This document shows positions 1-8,365 of a DNA stretch of 34,022 bases, piece by piece. A program made the position numbers and the translations under genes. Origin of the DNA: Sporosarcina sp. P32b (lineage in GTDB: Bacteria > Bacillota > Bacilli > Bacillales_A > Planococcaceae); NCBI RefSeq assembly GCF_002743335.1, contig NZ_PDZB01000028.1, positions 1-34,022 on the forward strand, in the 5' to 3' direction. A model generated the notes under the pieces. That model ran no database searches, was not told where the DNA came from, and worked only from the letters and a program-made list of their open reading frames with translations. The number at the start of each line of letters is the position of its first letter. Within the stretch, counting starts at the first letter, position 1.

Positions 1-22
1 CCGCGTAGCGCACCCATGGACG

Positions 23-108
23 TTTGAATATTCAAATATCTAATTATTATTGTTTATCATCGTGTAAAAAATATTTTTTTGGCACCCTTACAACGGCTCA
101 AACCGTTG
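23..108 (+). promoter_or_regulatory. Upstream region of the osmoprotectant transporter operon
   Basis: A perfect 14-bp palindrome, TTTGAATATTCAAA, lies at 23-36. A weak sigma-A-like pair follows: TTGTTT at 50-55 and TATTTT at 72-77 with a 16-bp spacer. A small hairpin, CAACGG/CCGTTG, lies at 91-108 just before the ribosome binding site. The palindrome could be an operator, since opu operons are controlled by GbsR/OpcR-type repressors in Bacillus, but no specific operator is recognised. Confidence 0.25.
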
Positions 109-138
109 ATACATCAACATTTATAGAGGGAGGTACTT

Positions 139-1275
139 ATGCTGAAGTTTGAAAATGTATCAAAAGTGTACGATGGTGGATTTCAAGCTGTGAAATCTGT
201 CAACTTCGAGATTGCTGAAGGTGAATTACTAGTTCTCATAGGACCTAGTGGTTCAGGTAAGTCTACTACTATGAAAATGATTAACCGGATTATCCCACAC
301 ACAAGTGGCAAAATTTCTATCGACGGCAAAGATATCAAATCTTACAACGCCGCTGATCTTCGCAGAAATATCGGTTACGTCATTCAACAAGTCGGGCTCT
401 TCCCTCATTACACGATCGAAAAAAATATTTCTATTGTACCCCAATTGAAAAAATGGAGCGAAAACAAAACGAGAACACGTGTACTCGATCTACTTGAAAT
501 GGTCGGACTCGATCCGAAAATTTATGCTTCGCGGTATCCGAAAGAATTATCAGGTGGACAGCAACAACGTGTCGGCATTGCGAGAGCGCTTGCAGCGAAT
601 CCAGATGTCATATTAATGGATGAACCGTTCAGTGCGCTTGACCCCATTACCCGGGAACAGTTGCAAGAAGAATTGCTGAAGCTACACAAAAAGTTAAAGA
701 AGACCATTGTCTTTGTCACACACGACATGGACGAAGCGTTAAAGATGGGCGACCGTATTGCCATTATGAAAGACGGCAATTTACTTCAGTTAGACACTCC
801 AGAGAAATTACTACACGAACCCGCTCACGGCTTTGTGGAAGAGTTTATGGGTAAGCATCGAATTATCCAAAACCCTGAACTGATGCCGGTTACAGAAATT
901 ATGGCAGAGAAAGTGGTCACTACTCAATCTACTACTTCTCCAGAACGAGCCATCTCTCTTATACGTCAACGAAAAATAACGGATCTTCTCGTCGTAGATG
1001 ATCAAAGGAAGCTACTTGGTATTGTTTCCGCTTACGATTTAATTAAAAATTTAGATGGCATCAAAACCATTGATGATGTGATGAAACCCGCTGTACCTTT
1101 TTTAGTGAATACAGCAACAGCGAAAGATGCCATTATCATGATGGACACTTCACCGTTCGGTATGATTCCGATTGTCGATGAACACCATATACTGGTAGGG
1201 CTCGTCAACCGCGGTTCCTTACTCTCTGCGATGTCTAGTCAATGGACAGATAAGGGGGCCGATCTAGATGAATGA
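139..1275 (+). CDS. opuCA: Osmoprotectant ABC transporter ATP-binding protein (OpuCA/OpuBA type)
   Basis: This 378-residue ATPase energises uptake of a quaternary-amine compatible solute (glycine betaine, carnitine or choline class) at the cytoplasmic face of the membrane. Walker A GPSGSGKST is at residues 35-43, the signature LSGGQQQR follows in the middle, and Walker B VILMDEPF comes next. After about residue 250 there are two CBS domains, the part that senses ionic strength in the OpuA/OpuC family. The ATG follows GGGAGG at good spacing. The gene overlaps the permease start by 8 bp, so the two are translationally coupled. OpuB and OpuC cannot be told apart from sequence alone; the symbol follows the OpuC paralogue. 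Confidence 0.9.
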   Translation: MLKFENVSKVYDGGFQAVKSVNFEIAEGELLVLIGPSGSGKSTTMKMINRIIPHTSGKISIDGKDIKSYNAADLRRNIGYVIQQVGLFPHYTIEKNISIVPQLKKWSENKTRTRVLDLLEMVGLDPKIYASRYPKELSGGQQQRVGIARALAANPDVILMDEPFSALDPITREQLQEELLKLHKKLKKTIVFVTHDMDEALKMGDRIAIMKDGNLLQLDTPEKLLHEPAHGFVEEFMGKHRIIQNPELMPVTEIMAEKVVTTQSTTSPERAISLIRQRKITDLLVVDDQRKLLGIVSAYDLIKNLDGIKTIDDVMKPAVPFLVNTATAKDAIIMMDTSPFGMIPIVDEHHILVGLVNRGSLLSAMSSQWTDKGADLDE

Positions 1276-1921
1276 TTTAAACATATGGCAACAACTCGTA
1301 GAACAAACGAAATTGCGATGGCCGGAAGTGCTCGAAGCAACCTCCATCCATATTCAACTCGTATTCTTCTCAATGATCCTCGCAGTAGTCATTGCAGTAA
1401 CGCTTGGGATTGTCATCACACGCGTACCCAAACTGAAAACGGGGGTCCTTGGTGCAGCAGGCATTATGCAAACGATCCCAAGTTTAGCAGTACTCGGCTT
1501 CATGATCCCCATTTTCGGAATCGGCGTCAAAACAGCCATTGCTGCGCTATTCCTTTACTCTTTACTGCCTATTATGCGTAATACTTACACAGGAATTAAA
1601 GACGTCGACCCCGCCACAATAGAAGCCGCAAAAGGTATGGGCATGACGAGCATGCAAATTTTATTTAAAGTAGAATTGCCTCTTGCTATCCCTATTATTA
1701 TGGCCGGCATTCGAACAGCTGCGGTCATTAACGTCGGGAACGCGACACTCGCAGCATTCATCGGAGCAGGTGGACTTGGTGACTTCATTTTCCTCGGCAT
1801 TACACGTGGAATTGACGGATTGATCTTACTTGGAGCTATTCCAGCAGCTATCCTTGCGATTGCCCTTGAAACGTTCTTTGGTGGCGTTGAACGTTGGACG
1901 ACGCCGAAAGGATTGAGATGA
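1268..1921 (+). CDS. opuCB: Osmoprotectant ABC transporter permease (OpuCB/OpuBB type)
   Basis: This 217-residue integral membrane protein has about six hydrophobic segments and the binding-protein-dependent permease EAA region (DPATIEAAKGMGMTSMQIL), where the ATPase docks. Length matches OpuCB/OpuBB. It starts inside the end of the ATPase gene and its stop overlaps the region just before the binding-protein start. It is the only permease in the operon. Bacillus opuB and opuC carry a second permease gene (CD/BD) after the binding protein, which is absent here because a terminator follows directly. The channel may therefore be a homodimer or use a permease encoded elsewhere. Confidence 0.9.
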   Translation: MNDLNIWQQLVEQTKLRWPEVLEATSIHIQLVFFSMILAVVIAVTLGIVITRVPKLKTGVLGAAGIMQTIPSLAVLGFMIPIFGIGVKTAIAALFLYSLLPIMRNTYTGIKDVDPATIEAAKGMGMTSMQILFKVELPLAIPIIMAGIRTAAVINVGNATLAAFIGAGGLGDFIFLGITRGIDGLILLGAIPAAILAIALETFFGGVERWTTPKGLR

Positions 1922-1922
1922 T

Positions 1923-2813
1923 TTGAAAAACAAACTTACACTGTTGCTCGTCACGACCTTATTGGCTAGCTTATTGTCAGGCTGTATATTCAATGAAAAA
2001 GATTCACTCAGACTCGGTTCTCGAAACAATACGGAAAGTATAATTTTGTCTAATATCATGGGACAATTAATTGAAGATCGCTTAGGTGTAGATATTATCT
2101 ACAAAGAAAACCTAGGCGGCTCATCCGTCGTCTGGAACGCGATGACTAACGACCATATCGACGTCATCCCAGACTACACAGGAACTATTGTCGTAACGTA
2201 TTACCAAGAAGAGCCTGGCACAGCTGAGGAAACATTAGCTGCAACCAAACGACTCGTCGCCGGAGACAACATCACCGCACTCGGTACATTCGGATTCAAT
2301 AATACGTATACACTGGCACTTGATGAAGAAAAAGCGGAAGAGCTTGGCCTCGTGACGTTTAGTGATTTTGCTAAAGTGTCGAACGACTTCATTCTCGGCG
2401 CCGTATTCGAATTTATTGACCGACCCGACGGATTACCTGGTTTCGAGAAAGAATACGACATCGAGTTTAAAGACGTCAAAGGAATGGATCACGGTATGAT
2501 GTATCGTGCCATTGGTGCAAACGAAGTAGATGTCATCAACTCCTACACAACAGACGGGCAGCTCGCAATTGCGAATCTACGCGTGCTAGAAGATGACAAA
2601 TCATACTTCCCGCCCTACCACGCACTGCCGTTAGTACGAGATGAAACACTCAAAGAATACCCAGAACTCGAAGAAATACTCGGCCTGCTTGAAGGTCAAA
2701 TCGACGAAGAAACGATGCAAGTGATGAACGGAAAAGTCGATAATGATGGAATTATGGTTGAACTCGTCGCCAAGGAATACTTGGTGGATAGTGGGTTAAT
2801 TGAAGAAAAGTGA
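1923..2813 (+). CDS. opuCC: Osmoprotectant-binding lipoprotein (OpuCC/OpuBC type)
   Basis: This 296-residue extracellular solute-binding lipoprotein delivers the osmoprotectant to the permease. The N-terminus has a basic, hydrophobic signal peptide ending in the lipobox LLSGC at about residues 17-21, so the mature protein is anchored through Cys21. The mature part matches the OpuAC-like fold, including the DYTGT segment typical of OpuCC/OpuBC/ProX-type proteins. The start codon is TTG, two bases after the permease stop, preceded by AAAGGA within the permease gene. It is the last gene of the operon and is followed by a strong terminator. The exact ligand cannot be read from sequence. Confidence 0.9.
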   Translation: MKNKLTLLLVTTLLASLLSGCIFNEKDSLRLGSRNNTESIILSNIMGQLIEDRLGVDIIYKENLGGSSVVWNAMTNDHIDVIPDYTGTIVVTYYQEEPGTAEETLAATKRLVAGDNITALGTFGFNNTYTLALDEEKAEELGLVTFSDFAKVSNDFILGAVFEFIDRPDGLPGFEKEYDIEFKDVKGMDHGMMYRAIGANEVDVINSYTTDGQLAIANLRVLEDDKSYFPPYHALPLVRDETLKEYPELEEILGLLEGQIDEETMQVMNGKVDNDGIMVELVAKEYLVDSGLIEEK

Positions 2814-2818
2814 ATGGA

Positions 2819-2861
2819 AACAGCGCACCCTCTTTTGTAGATGAGGGTGCGCTGTTTTTTT
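2819..2861 (+). terminator. Intrinsic terminator of the opuC-like operon
   Basis: A 14-bp perfect stem (AACAGCGCACCCTC paired with GAGGGTGCGCTGTT) is followed by a run of T. It lies 5 bp after the stop of the binding-protein gene. A near copy, together with the adjacent Repeat B, recurs at 5096-5227. Confidence 0.92.
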
Positions 2862-2868
2862 CGTAGAT

Positions 2869-2936
2869 GGTGCCAGGTACACACACAACTTCCGTTCAAT
2901 TCAGAATAGTTTCTGAATTGTGTGGGGACCTGGTAC
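2869..2936 (+). repeat. Repeat B, copy 1
   Basis: Full-length copy with outer arms GGTGCCAGGTACACACACAA and TTGTGTGGGGACCTGGTACT and a perfect inner palindrome CAATTCAGAA/TTCTGAATTG. It lies between the opu terminator and the 3' end of the FG-GAP gene. Confidence 0.9.
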
Positions 2937-2946
2937 TCGTTTCATG

Positions 2947-3639
2947 TCACTTCATATTCACACCAAATACAGACACAGTCAATCGATTCGAAATAAATTC
3001 GATGTCTTGCCACGTCAATAGATTTTCAATATATCCTAATGTATCTGAATTAGTGGGCCCAATAATACGTTGCATGGCTAATAAATCAAAATAATTGTTT
3101 GTGTTTGTTGTATTAATCGGAAATAAGCCTCCTATTCCAAGAACTCCGCCTTGAACCGGATTTTTTAATTTCCCATTACTGTTATAAAACTGAGATAAAT
3201 AATCAATGCCTCTGTTGCTAATGTCTATGATGAATAAAACGTTAAGTTGAGAACTTTCCACACGCACTTTATAATAATCCTCATAATGTGCTTCGAATTC
3301 ATACTTTTCGTCGTAGTGATCACTGTTGAACAATTCCTGTAACCTGTCATTCTTAAAGGAATAGATATAAAAAATACGATATCCCCCACTGCCGCCCGTA
3401 TCCATACTTACCATAATATCAGGGACACCATCTTTGTTAAAATCGCCAAGAAATAAGCGCGGATTATAGCCCGCATTATTTTTCAGATGAACGGTTGTAC
3501 TTTTAGTTGATCGTCCATCATGTATTACGAGTGTAATATTATGAGCATAGATACCTGGTGGCCCATCGAATTGACCATACAAATACACGGTGTCCAACAT
3601 ACCATCTCCGTTGACATCTCCCATTTTCATATCCAACAA
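2947..3639 (-). CDS. FG-GAP/VCBS-repeat protein
   Basis: This protein of about 230 residues has two calcium-loop motifs of the FG-GAP/VCBS beta-propeller kind, DVNGDGMLD near residue 8 and DFNKDGVPD near residue 66. Such proteins are usually extracytoplasmic. No signal peptide is visible and no exact function is recognised. The start is doubtful: the listed codon is TTG at 3639, the frame is open up to a TGA about 36 bp further, and AGGAGAG lies too far upstream of this TTG. The real start could be a rare codon nearer that site, or the 5' end could be eroded. A sigma-E/K-like minus-10 box, CATACAATA, lies upstream at 3691-3699. The gene ends about 10 bp from Repeat B copy 1. Confidence 0.65.
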   Translation of the reverse strand: MLDMKMGDVNGDGMLDTVYLYGQFDGPPGIYAHNITLVIHDGRSTKSTTVHLKNNAGYNPRLFLGDFNKDGVPDIMVSMDTGGSGGYRIFYIYSFKNDRLQELFNSDHYDEKYEFEAHYEDYYKVRVESSQLNVLFIIDISNRGIDYLSQFYNSNGKLKNPVQGGVLGIGGLFPINTTNTNNYFDLLAMQRIIGPTNSDTLGYIENLLTWQDIEFISNRLTVSVFGVNMK

Positions 3640-3740
3640 TGTATGTTTCCCGTTAACCTCAATCTCTCCTATTCAAATGTACTCGTTGTTTATTGTATGA
3701 TATGCCGATAGGGTCTAGTTGATTTTCTTCTAATGAACAA

Positions 3741-3782
3741 GGATCCAGTTCCACTTACATAGTTGTATCTGGACCTGATACC
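3741..3782 (+). repeat. Repeat B, degenerate copy
   Basis: Both arms survive in weak form (GGATCCAGTTCC and GGACCTGATACC) around a shortened centre. It sits beyond the 3' end of the SLH gene, just past its terminator. Confidence 0.5.
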
Positions 3783-3794
3783 TGCTGCAAATTC

Positions 3795-3831
3795 AAAAAG
3801 TCCCGAAACAACGAAGGATTGTTCCGGGACC
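3795..3831 (-). terminator. Intrinsic terminator of the SLH gene
   Basis: On the minus strand a GTCCCGGAACAA/TTGTTTCGGGAC stem is followed by TTTTT. It lies 9 bp after the SLH gene stop. Confidence 0.85.
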
Positions 3832-3839
3832 TCGTATAT

Positions 3840-4934
3840 TTACTTAGTTTTTTTCACACGTTTCACTAATCCATACAGCTCTTTCCCCGAACTGTCTACT
3901 CGTTGAATCAATCCAATATCTTTTGCGTAGTAATCGAAAATTGTCTTATTGTCCCACGGCGTATAGTTCTCAATTACCAACACGTCACGGTACTCTATAG
4001 TACGAACAGTCTTCACAGCATTCGTTTCTGTAATCCATATATTACCGAAGCTGACTGGACCGATATCGTTTTCACTGTGGGTTTGAGTTACAACAAAAGG
4101 ATATGGTATATATTGATCATAATGGAACCAGTCATCGTAAGCTTCTGCGTAGGACCAAGAGTTTTGAACATAGCCTAGACGAGGAATCTTTTCATGTTTC
4201 GTTTCATTGTGTATACGCCAATAAGCTAAGCCGTTTTCTTCTTTTCTGTCATACTCATAACGATAGTTACTAGAGCCGTCTGTATAGTAATACGTATAAT
4301 TCGGATCCGGCATAATATTCATTGCTCTCGTTGTAAGTGCGCGAGCTAGAAATGCTGAAAAATGCGCACGTGTAATGAGCTGATTCGGTTTGAATGTACC
4401 GTCTGGATATCCAGTAGCAATATTGTTGGACGACACCCTCAAAATATCAATGTGAAACTCCGAATGCGCTGGAACGTCACTGTACCGCGGACTTTCTTCT
4501 CCCTTTTTATGCACCTTCAAATTAAATGCTTTACTCATCAGCCTCGCCATAAATGCGCGAGAAATACTGGATTCCGGTTTGAAATTGACCGCATTTGAAA
4601 ACAGACCCGCAGTATATGCCGCCGCTATTTCATTATAATAAGGATGAGATTTGGGTACGTCCTTATAGTTAGGATCTTTCAAATTCGTCGTCGGCAGATC
4701 CAGGGCCTGAACAAGCATTGCGGCAATATGCTTCTTTGCGATCGGCTCATTCGGCTTAAATTTCCCGTCCGGATAACCGCTTATAATTCCGCGATCCGCC
4801 AAGTAATTTACTTCCACGTACAATGACGAAGTTTTCTTATGCATGTCTTTAAAACTTGCAGCTTGTACATCCTGCATCGTTCCCGTTACAGCCATGAGAA
4901 AAATCACACACACCACAATCCATTTTTTCAACAA
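3840..4934 (-). CDS. S-layer homology (SLH) domain protein
   Basis: This is a 364-residue exported protein. A signal peptide covers about residues 1-25 (cleavage after VQA). Three SLH domains follow at roughly 27-80, 88-140 and 148-200, each with the characteristic pattern (for example ISGYPDGKFKPNEPI and ATGYPDGTFKPNQLITRAH). SLH triplets bind pyruvylated secondary cell-wall polymer, so the protein should be cell-wall attached. The C-terminal 165 residues are Tyr/Trp-rich and not recognised. The second SLH protein at 30157-31281 has the same plan with an unrelated C-terminus. The start is ATG, and a terminator follows the stop. Confidence 0.88.
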   Translation of the reverse strand: MLKKWIVVCVIFLMAVTGTMQDVQAASFKDMHKKTSSLYVEVNYLADRGIISGYPDGKFKPNEPIAKKHIAAMLVQALDLPTTNLKDPNYKDVPKSHPYYNEIAAAYTAGLFSNAVNFKPESSISRAFMARLMSKAFNLKVHKKGEESPRYSDVPAHSEFHIDILRVSSNNIATGYPDGTFKPNQLITRAHFSAFLARALTTRAMNIMPDPNYTYYYTDGSSNYRYEYDRKEENGLAYWRIHNETKHEKIPRLGYVQNSWSYAEAYDDWFHYDQYIPYPFVVTQTHSENDIGPVSFGNIWITETNAVKTVRTIEYRDVLVIENYTPWDNKTIFDYYAKDIGLIQRVDSSGKELYGLVKRVKKTK

Positions 4935-5012
4935 TAGATGTCCTCCGTAAATTCATTTTTTGCGCACCTTATATATGTATGAATATCGCGAGGTTCATAT
5001 GAAAAATAATTA

Positions 5013-5082
5013 GGATATCAGATCCGCACACAACTCCAGATCAATTCAGAATTGTTTCTATTTTGTGTTGGGACCTGGTACC
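5013..5082 (+). repeat. Repeat B, copy
   Basis: Full-length copy: the left arm is somewhat decayed (GGATATCAGATCCGCACAC), the CAATTCAGAATTG core is present, and the right arm GGGACCTGGTACC is intact. It lies between the SLH gene and the erythromycin-esterase gene, which are otherwise separated by about 325 bp made almost entirely of repeats. Confidence 0.85.
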
Positions 5083-5095
5083 GTGTCTTCATGGA

Positions 5096-5137
5096 AACAG
5101 CGCACCCTCTTATGTAGATGAGAGTGCGCTGTTTTTT
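5096..5137 (+). terminator. Duplicated copy of the opu terminator
   Basis: Same hairpin as 2819-2861 with one stem change (GAGAGTGCGCTGTT). No plus-strand gene precedes it, so it is an orphan brought in with the flanking Repeat B. Confidence 0.8.
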
Positions 5138-5158
5138 CGTAGGTGGTGCCACGTAGAT

Positions 5159-5227
5159 GGTGCCAGGTACACACACATATTCCGTTCAATTCAGAATAGT
5201 TTCCGAATTGTGTGTGGACCTGGTACC
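5159..5227 (+). repeat. Repeat B, copy
   Basis: Nearly identical to copy 1 at 2869-2936, including the upstream terminator. A short tandem duplication of GTAGATGGTGCCA precedes it. Confidence 0.9.
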
Positions 5228-5234
5228 GTATCTT

Positions 5235-5256
5235 AATTGTGTCGGGACCTGGTACC
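5235..5256 (+). repeat. Repeat B, right arm only
   Basis: The isolated right arm, AATTGTGTCGGGACCTGGTACC without the rest of the element, ends 4 bp before the stop codon of the erythromycin-esterase gene on the minus strand. Confidence 0.75.
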
Positions 5257-5260
5257 GTAT

Positions 5261-6517
5261 CTACCAACCCAACGGCCACAAAGCAGTAGAGCGGTCGATA
5301 TATATAAAAGCATCGTAACGTTCACTAATACGCGAGGAGACGAAGTTGCCATGGGCTTCAAACTCGGGATTGTAGACCACACCGATTGCGCGGTGGCCGA
5401 TCCATTCGTCAAACTGGCACCGGTTCTCCTCATTGAACAACAGCAATTTGTCATGTGCGCCCGCTGCGTGCAGTTGGCCTTCCCATGTATTAAAACGTGC
5501 AGGCGGTACGACCATTTCTTCCGGCGTCTCTCCCCAACGGCTTCCTGCAATGACTGTCCCTTCATATGTGCCGAAACCAATCGCGTACGTATTGTCTCTG
5601 CCATACTGGTCTCGGATCAGCTGACCGACGTTTGTCATTCCATGGTCTGTCATCGAGGTCGCCGATGCATCACCGATATGGGTGTTATGTTCCCACACAA
5701 TAATTTTGGCGTCTTTGCCGTAATAACTTTGTACTTCCTTGATTGCCTCTGCCATATGGGTGTCGCGAATATTCCATGACAGTGCATCATCCTGAAGCAT
5801 CGCCCGGTAATAAGCTTCCGCATTTTTCGCTACCAAAGCGTTCATTGTCAGGTTCAAATCTTGCTCATTCACGCGGGGGTAGCGCTCTTCATTGGTTCGG
5901 ATGGATTCCAGAAGGCTCGTTACCTCTGTTATGCATTCGTCAGTGAAATGGGCAGAAGACAGGGCATAGTGTTCAGGCATCCGATTATATGGTTCAAAAC
6001 AGGAGAATGCTTTCTTTGCAAGTTCCAGATCGGCACCGTAGGATGGATGGCTTTCCAGAAAGTTCATAACTTCATCGATAGAATCGTATAAGCTGTACAG
6101 ATCAATGCCGTACATACCGATTGCGGAGTCTGAACTACGTTGCTTGTTTTCATTAGCGAGCCACGTGACAAATGCTTTAACCTCTTCATTCGCCCACATC
6201 CATGTCGGCCATCTGCTGAATGAATTCGATAGCAAATCGTTGAGATACGGCTGATCATGGTAGCCTTTGACATAGCTGTTTATTTTCTCTACAGACGGCC
6301 AGTCGCCTTCCACAGCAATGGCAGCGAAACCCTTTTCCTGTATGAGACGTTTGGAAAACTCGGCGCGCAAGCGATAGAAATCAGAAGTTCCATGTGTCGC
6401 CTCACCAATCATCACAATCTGTGCATCCCCTACATCTTTCAGAAGCCGGTCAAATGCAGACGGGTCATCCAGCGGAATCGCCTGCTCTTTAATAGAGGCT
6501 ACTAATTTTCTGGACAT
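5261..6517 (-). CDS. Erythromycin esterase family protein
   Basis: This 418-residue member of the erythromycin-esterase (PF05139) family belongs to a group that includes macrolide-lactone hydrolases and many chromosomal homologues of unknown substrate. Seen here: GEATHGT at 38-44 with His42, AVEGDWP with Glu70, and WEHNTHIGD with His277 and His280, the positions expected for the catalytic His/Glu set. No signal peptide is present, so it is cytoplasmic. The start is ATG with AGGAGGT 7 bp upstream. The gene stands alone. The stop codon is only 4 bp from a Repeat B right arm, so the extreme C-terminus (after about residue 410) may have been reset by the repeat. Whether it confers macrolide resistance cannot be inferred; chromosomal homologues are often unrelated to resistance. 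Confidence 0.85.
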   Translation of the reverse strand: MSRKLVASIKEQAIPLDDPSAFDRLLKDVGDAQIVMIGEATHGTSDFYRLRAEFSKRLIQEKGFAAIAVEGDWPSVEKINSYVKGYHDQPYLNDLLSNSFSRWPTWMWANEEVKAFVTWLANENKQRSSDSAIGMYGIDLYSLYDSIDEVMNFLESHPSYGADLELAKKAFSCFEPYNRMPEHYALSSAHFTDECITEVTSLLESIRTNEERYPRVNEQDLNLTMNALVAKNAEAYYRAMLQDDALSWNIRDTHMAEAIKEVQSYYGKDAKIIVWEHNTHIGDASATSMTDHGMTNVGQLIRDQYGRDNTYAIGFGTYEGTVIAGSRWGETPEEMVVPPARFNTWEGQLHAAGAHDKLLLFNEENRCQFDEWIGHRAIGVVYNPEFEAHGNFVSSRISERYDAFIYIDRSTALWPLGW

Positions 6518-6737
6518 AAAAAAACCTCCTGCATGATAGTGACCGCCATACTATCCCATTCCTTAAAGTCGGTTGGAGTTTTTTGTGGATTGCAGTACTA
6601 CTATAAATTCAGCGACTTGTACATCTAACAAAAGGTCACGCCTATCAAGCAAGAAAAGTACTGATAAATCAGCTTTCACCTTGTGATAGTAGATACCTGC
6701 TTTTAAAAGCAATGAGATGACTTAGGTCCATGATGGA

Positions 6738-7013
6738 TTACTCGCCTTTTTTCATTCGAGCTTCATTCAATTGCTGCTTGATCGAATCTAACTGACCCTT
6801 ATGTTGCTGAATGGTATCTAACTCATTGTCATATTGCTCCACATTCATAAACGCATTTTCTGCGCGCTCAATTGCATTAAACGCATGCTCGATGGCTATC
6901 TCTTCTGGATGAGACATTGCTTGTTTCACTGCACGATCTGCTTTCTCTACTGAATTCCGAAAGAATGTGCCTGGGTGTTGTTTTTTCCAACTCTGGCCAA
7001 ATTCCTTTCCCAT
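6738..7013 (-). CDS. Small alpha-helical/coiled-coil protein
   Basis: Unrecognised protein of about 91 residues. The start MGKEFGQSW at 7013 is chosen because GGGAGGC lies 7 bp before it; an upstream in-frame ATG at 7031 overlaps that ribosome binding site. It is highly charged, with no membrane segment. Residues from about 25 to the end are predicted to be helical, with an Ala/Glu-rich repeat (AFNAIERAENAF) and a Gln/Lys-rich C-terminal coiled coil. It is divergent from the deacetylase gene, sharing a promoter region of about 150 bp. Confidence 0.7.
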   Translation of the reverse strand: MGKEFGQSWKKQHPGTFFRNSVEKADRAVKQAMSHPEEIAIEHAFNAIERAENAFMNVEQYDNELDTIQQHKGQLDSIKQQLNEARMKKGE

Positions 7014-7162
7014 ATACTTCGCCTCCCACATATAAAATAAATGATACTGTGCTTAGTATCGCAATTTAGTGTGGAAGTATACGCAAAGAGATTTCACCTT
7101 GAGTACCAGCATACTTATTCAAGTACAGGAAATACTACAGACTAGAGAAGAGGTGATATAAA

Positions 7163-8134
7163 CTGAAACGCTTCTGGCTTATTTCTTTCATTGCTTGTAT
7201 AGGAATACTTTACCTAGCGCTTTTCACCAATCAGTGGGGAGCAGATACGGATCTAGTAAGCACGGCCTCTGCATCTAAAAATAGCAAAGACAGACTGACG
7301 ACAGAATTGGAATCATTCAGCAAGACGCATCATATCCTCGCGGTTGATGCAAAGGTCGACAGAGTCTGGAAAGCTATCCCCGGCTACAATGGACTGGAAG
7401 TGGATCTGGATGCCAGTTACAAGAAAATGAAAGCGACTGGTAAATTGGATGAATCAAAAATCGTTTACAAAGAAACTACTCCCAACGTTCATTTGAAAGA
7501 TCTAGGCCCCCACCCCATTTTCAAAGGAAATCCCGATAAACCGATGGTGGCTTTTTTAATTAATGTTGCCTGGGGTAATGAATACATTCCTGATATTTTG
7601 GATGCACTAAAGAAGCATAAAACGAAAGCCACCTTTTTCTTCGACGGTAGCTGGGTGAGTAAAAATCCCGATTTAGCTAAATTGATTCATAGTGAAGGGC
7701 ATGAAATTGGAAACCACGCATACAGCCATCCTGATTTACAGCAGAAATCAGAAGCAGAAACAATGGAAGAGTTAAAAAAGACAAATGAGGTCATCATAAA
7801 AACACTCGGGATTACAACGCCCAAGTGGTTCGGTCCGCCAAGCGGCAGTTTTAATCAGCAAACCGTGGAAACCGCAAGCAAGCTAGGAATGTATACGGTT
7901 TTATGGACCGTGGATACAGTCGACTGGAAAAAGCCGGCCACGAATGAAATGGTGAACAGAGTCGTATCTCAAGTGGAGAACGGCACGATGATTTTAATGC
8001 ACCCAACTAAACCTGTAGCTGAAGGAATGAAAGCTATGATTACACAAATCACAGAGAAAGGTTTTCAACTTGGGACCGTCAGTGAACTGATGAGTGAAAA
8101 ACGTGTCAACGGAACAGCATGGGATGATGAATGA
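7163..8134 (+). CDS. ylxY: YlxY-type polysaccharide deacetylase family protein, probable CTG start
   Basis: The product is about 323 residues if read from the CTG at 7163, preceded by AGAGGTGAT at normal spacing. This start restores an N-terminal membrane anchor (KRFWLISFIACIGILYLALF) that the next in-frame TTG (7307) would lose. The NodB-fold domain follows (about residues 130-300). Motif 1 reads FLINVAWGNEY rather than TFDDGP, so the catalytic Asp pair is missing, while motif 2 retains HxxxH in GNHAYSHP. This same substitution is typical of the sporulation-associated YlxY family, so it is probably not decay. It may bind rather than deacetylate peptidoglycan. In Bacillus ylxY lies after pnpA; that context is absent here. 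A terminator follows. Confidence 0.82.
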   Translation: MKRFWLISFIACIGILYLALFTNQWGADTDLVSTASASKNSKDRLTTELESFSKTHHILAVDAKVDRVWKAIPGYNGLEVDLDASYKKMKATGKLDESKIVYKETTPNVHLKDLGPHPIFKGNPDKPMVAFLINVAWGNEYIPDILDALKKHKTKATFFFDGSWVSKNPDLAKLIHSEGHEIGNHAYSHPDLQQKSEAETMEELKKTNEVIIKTLGITTPKWFGPPSGSFNQQTVETASKLGMYTVLWTVDTVDWKKPATNEMVNRVVSQVENGTMILMHPTKPVAEGMKAMITQITEKGFQLGTVSELMSEKRVNGTAWDDE

Positions 8135-8172
8135 GGTGCCTGCGCAACCACCATGTATGTCGATGCAAAACA

Positions 8173-8214
8173 AAAACTCTCCTGACCGCACATAGCCGGT
8201 CGTGCGAGTTTTTT
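8173..8214. terminator. Bidirectional terminator between ylxY-like gene and tRNA-Asn
   Basis: Stem AAAACTC/GAGTTTT encloses an inner GACCG/CGGTC stem. T-runs occur on both strands, so it can end the deacetylase transcript (plus) and the tRNA transcript (minus). Confidence 0.8.
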
Positions 8215-8219
8215 ATGTA

Positions 8220-8291
8220 CTCCAAAGGCAGGAATCGAACCTGCGACCGATCGGTTAACAGCCGATTGCTCTACCGCTGAGCTACTTTGGA
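8220..8291 (-). tRNA. tRNA-Asn (anticodon GTT)
   Basis: Full cloverleaf on the minus strand: acceptor TCCAAAG/CTTTGGA with discriminator G at 8220, D stem GCTC/GAGC, anticodon stem ATCGG/CCGAT with loop CTGTTAA, and T arm GCAGG-TTCGATT-CCTGC. It is closely similar to Bacillus tRNA-Asn. CCA is not encoded. It stands as a single tRNA with no rRNA operon nearby. Confidence 0.97.
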
Positions 8292-8365
8292 AAGAGAGTT
8301 CATTTGCGCTATATAGTATGGACAGGAATCTGACATGTATACATGGTTCGTTTAGTAAAGGAGCT

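Noticed and set aside
2867..3094. Plus-strand open frame over Repeat B and the FG-GAP gene end
   Set aside because: Begins in Repeat B and lies opposite a better-supported coding frame.
5058..5279. Short minus-strand open frame across the repeats
   Set aside because: It consists of Repeat B and the duplicated terminator, has no ribosome binding site, and its peptide is only the translation of the repeat.
5261..6517. Macrolide resistance determinant
   Set aside because: Family membership is clear, but most chromosomal members have unknown substrates and no mobile resistance context is present.
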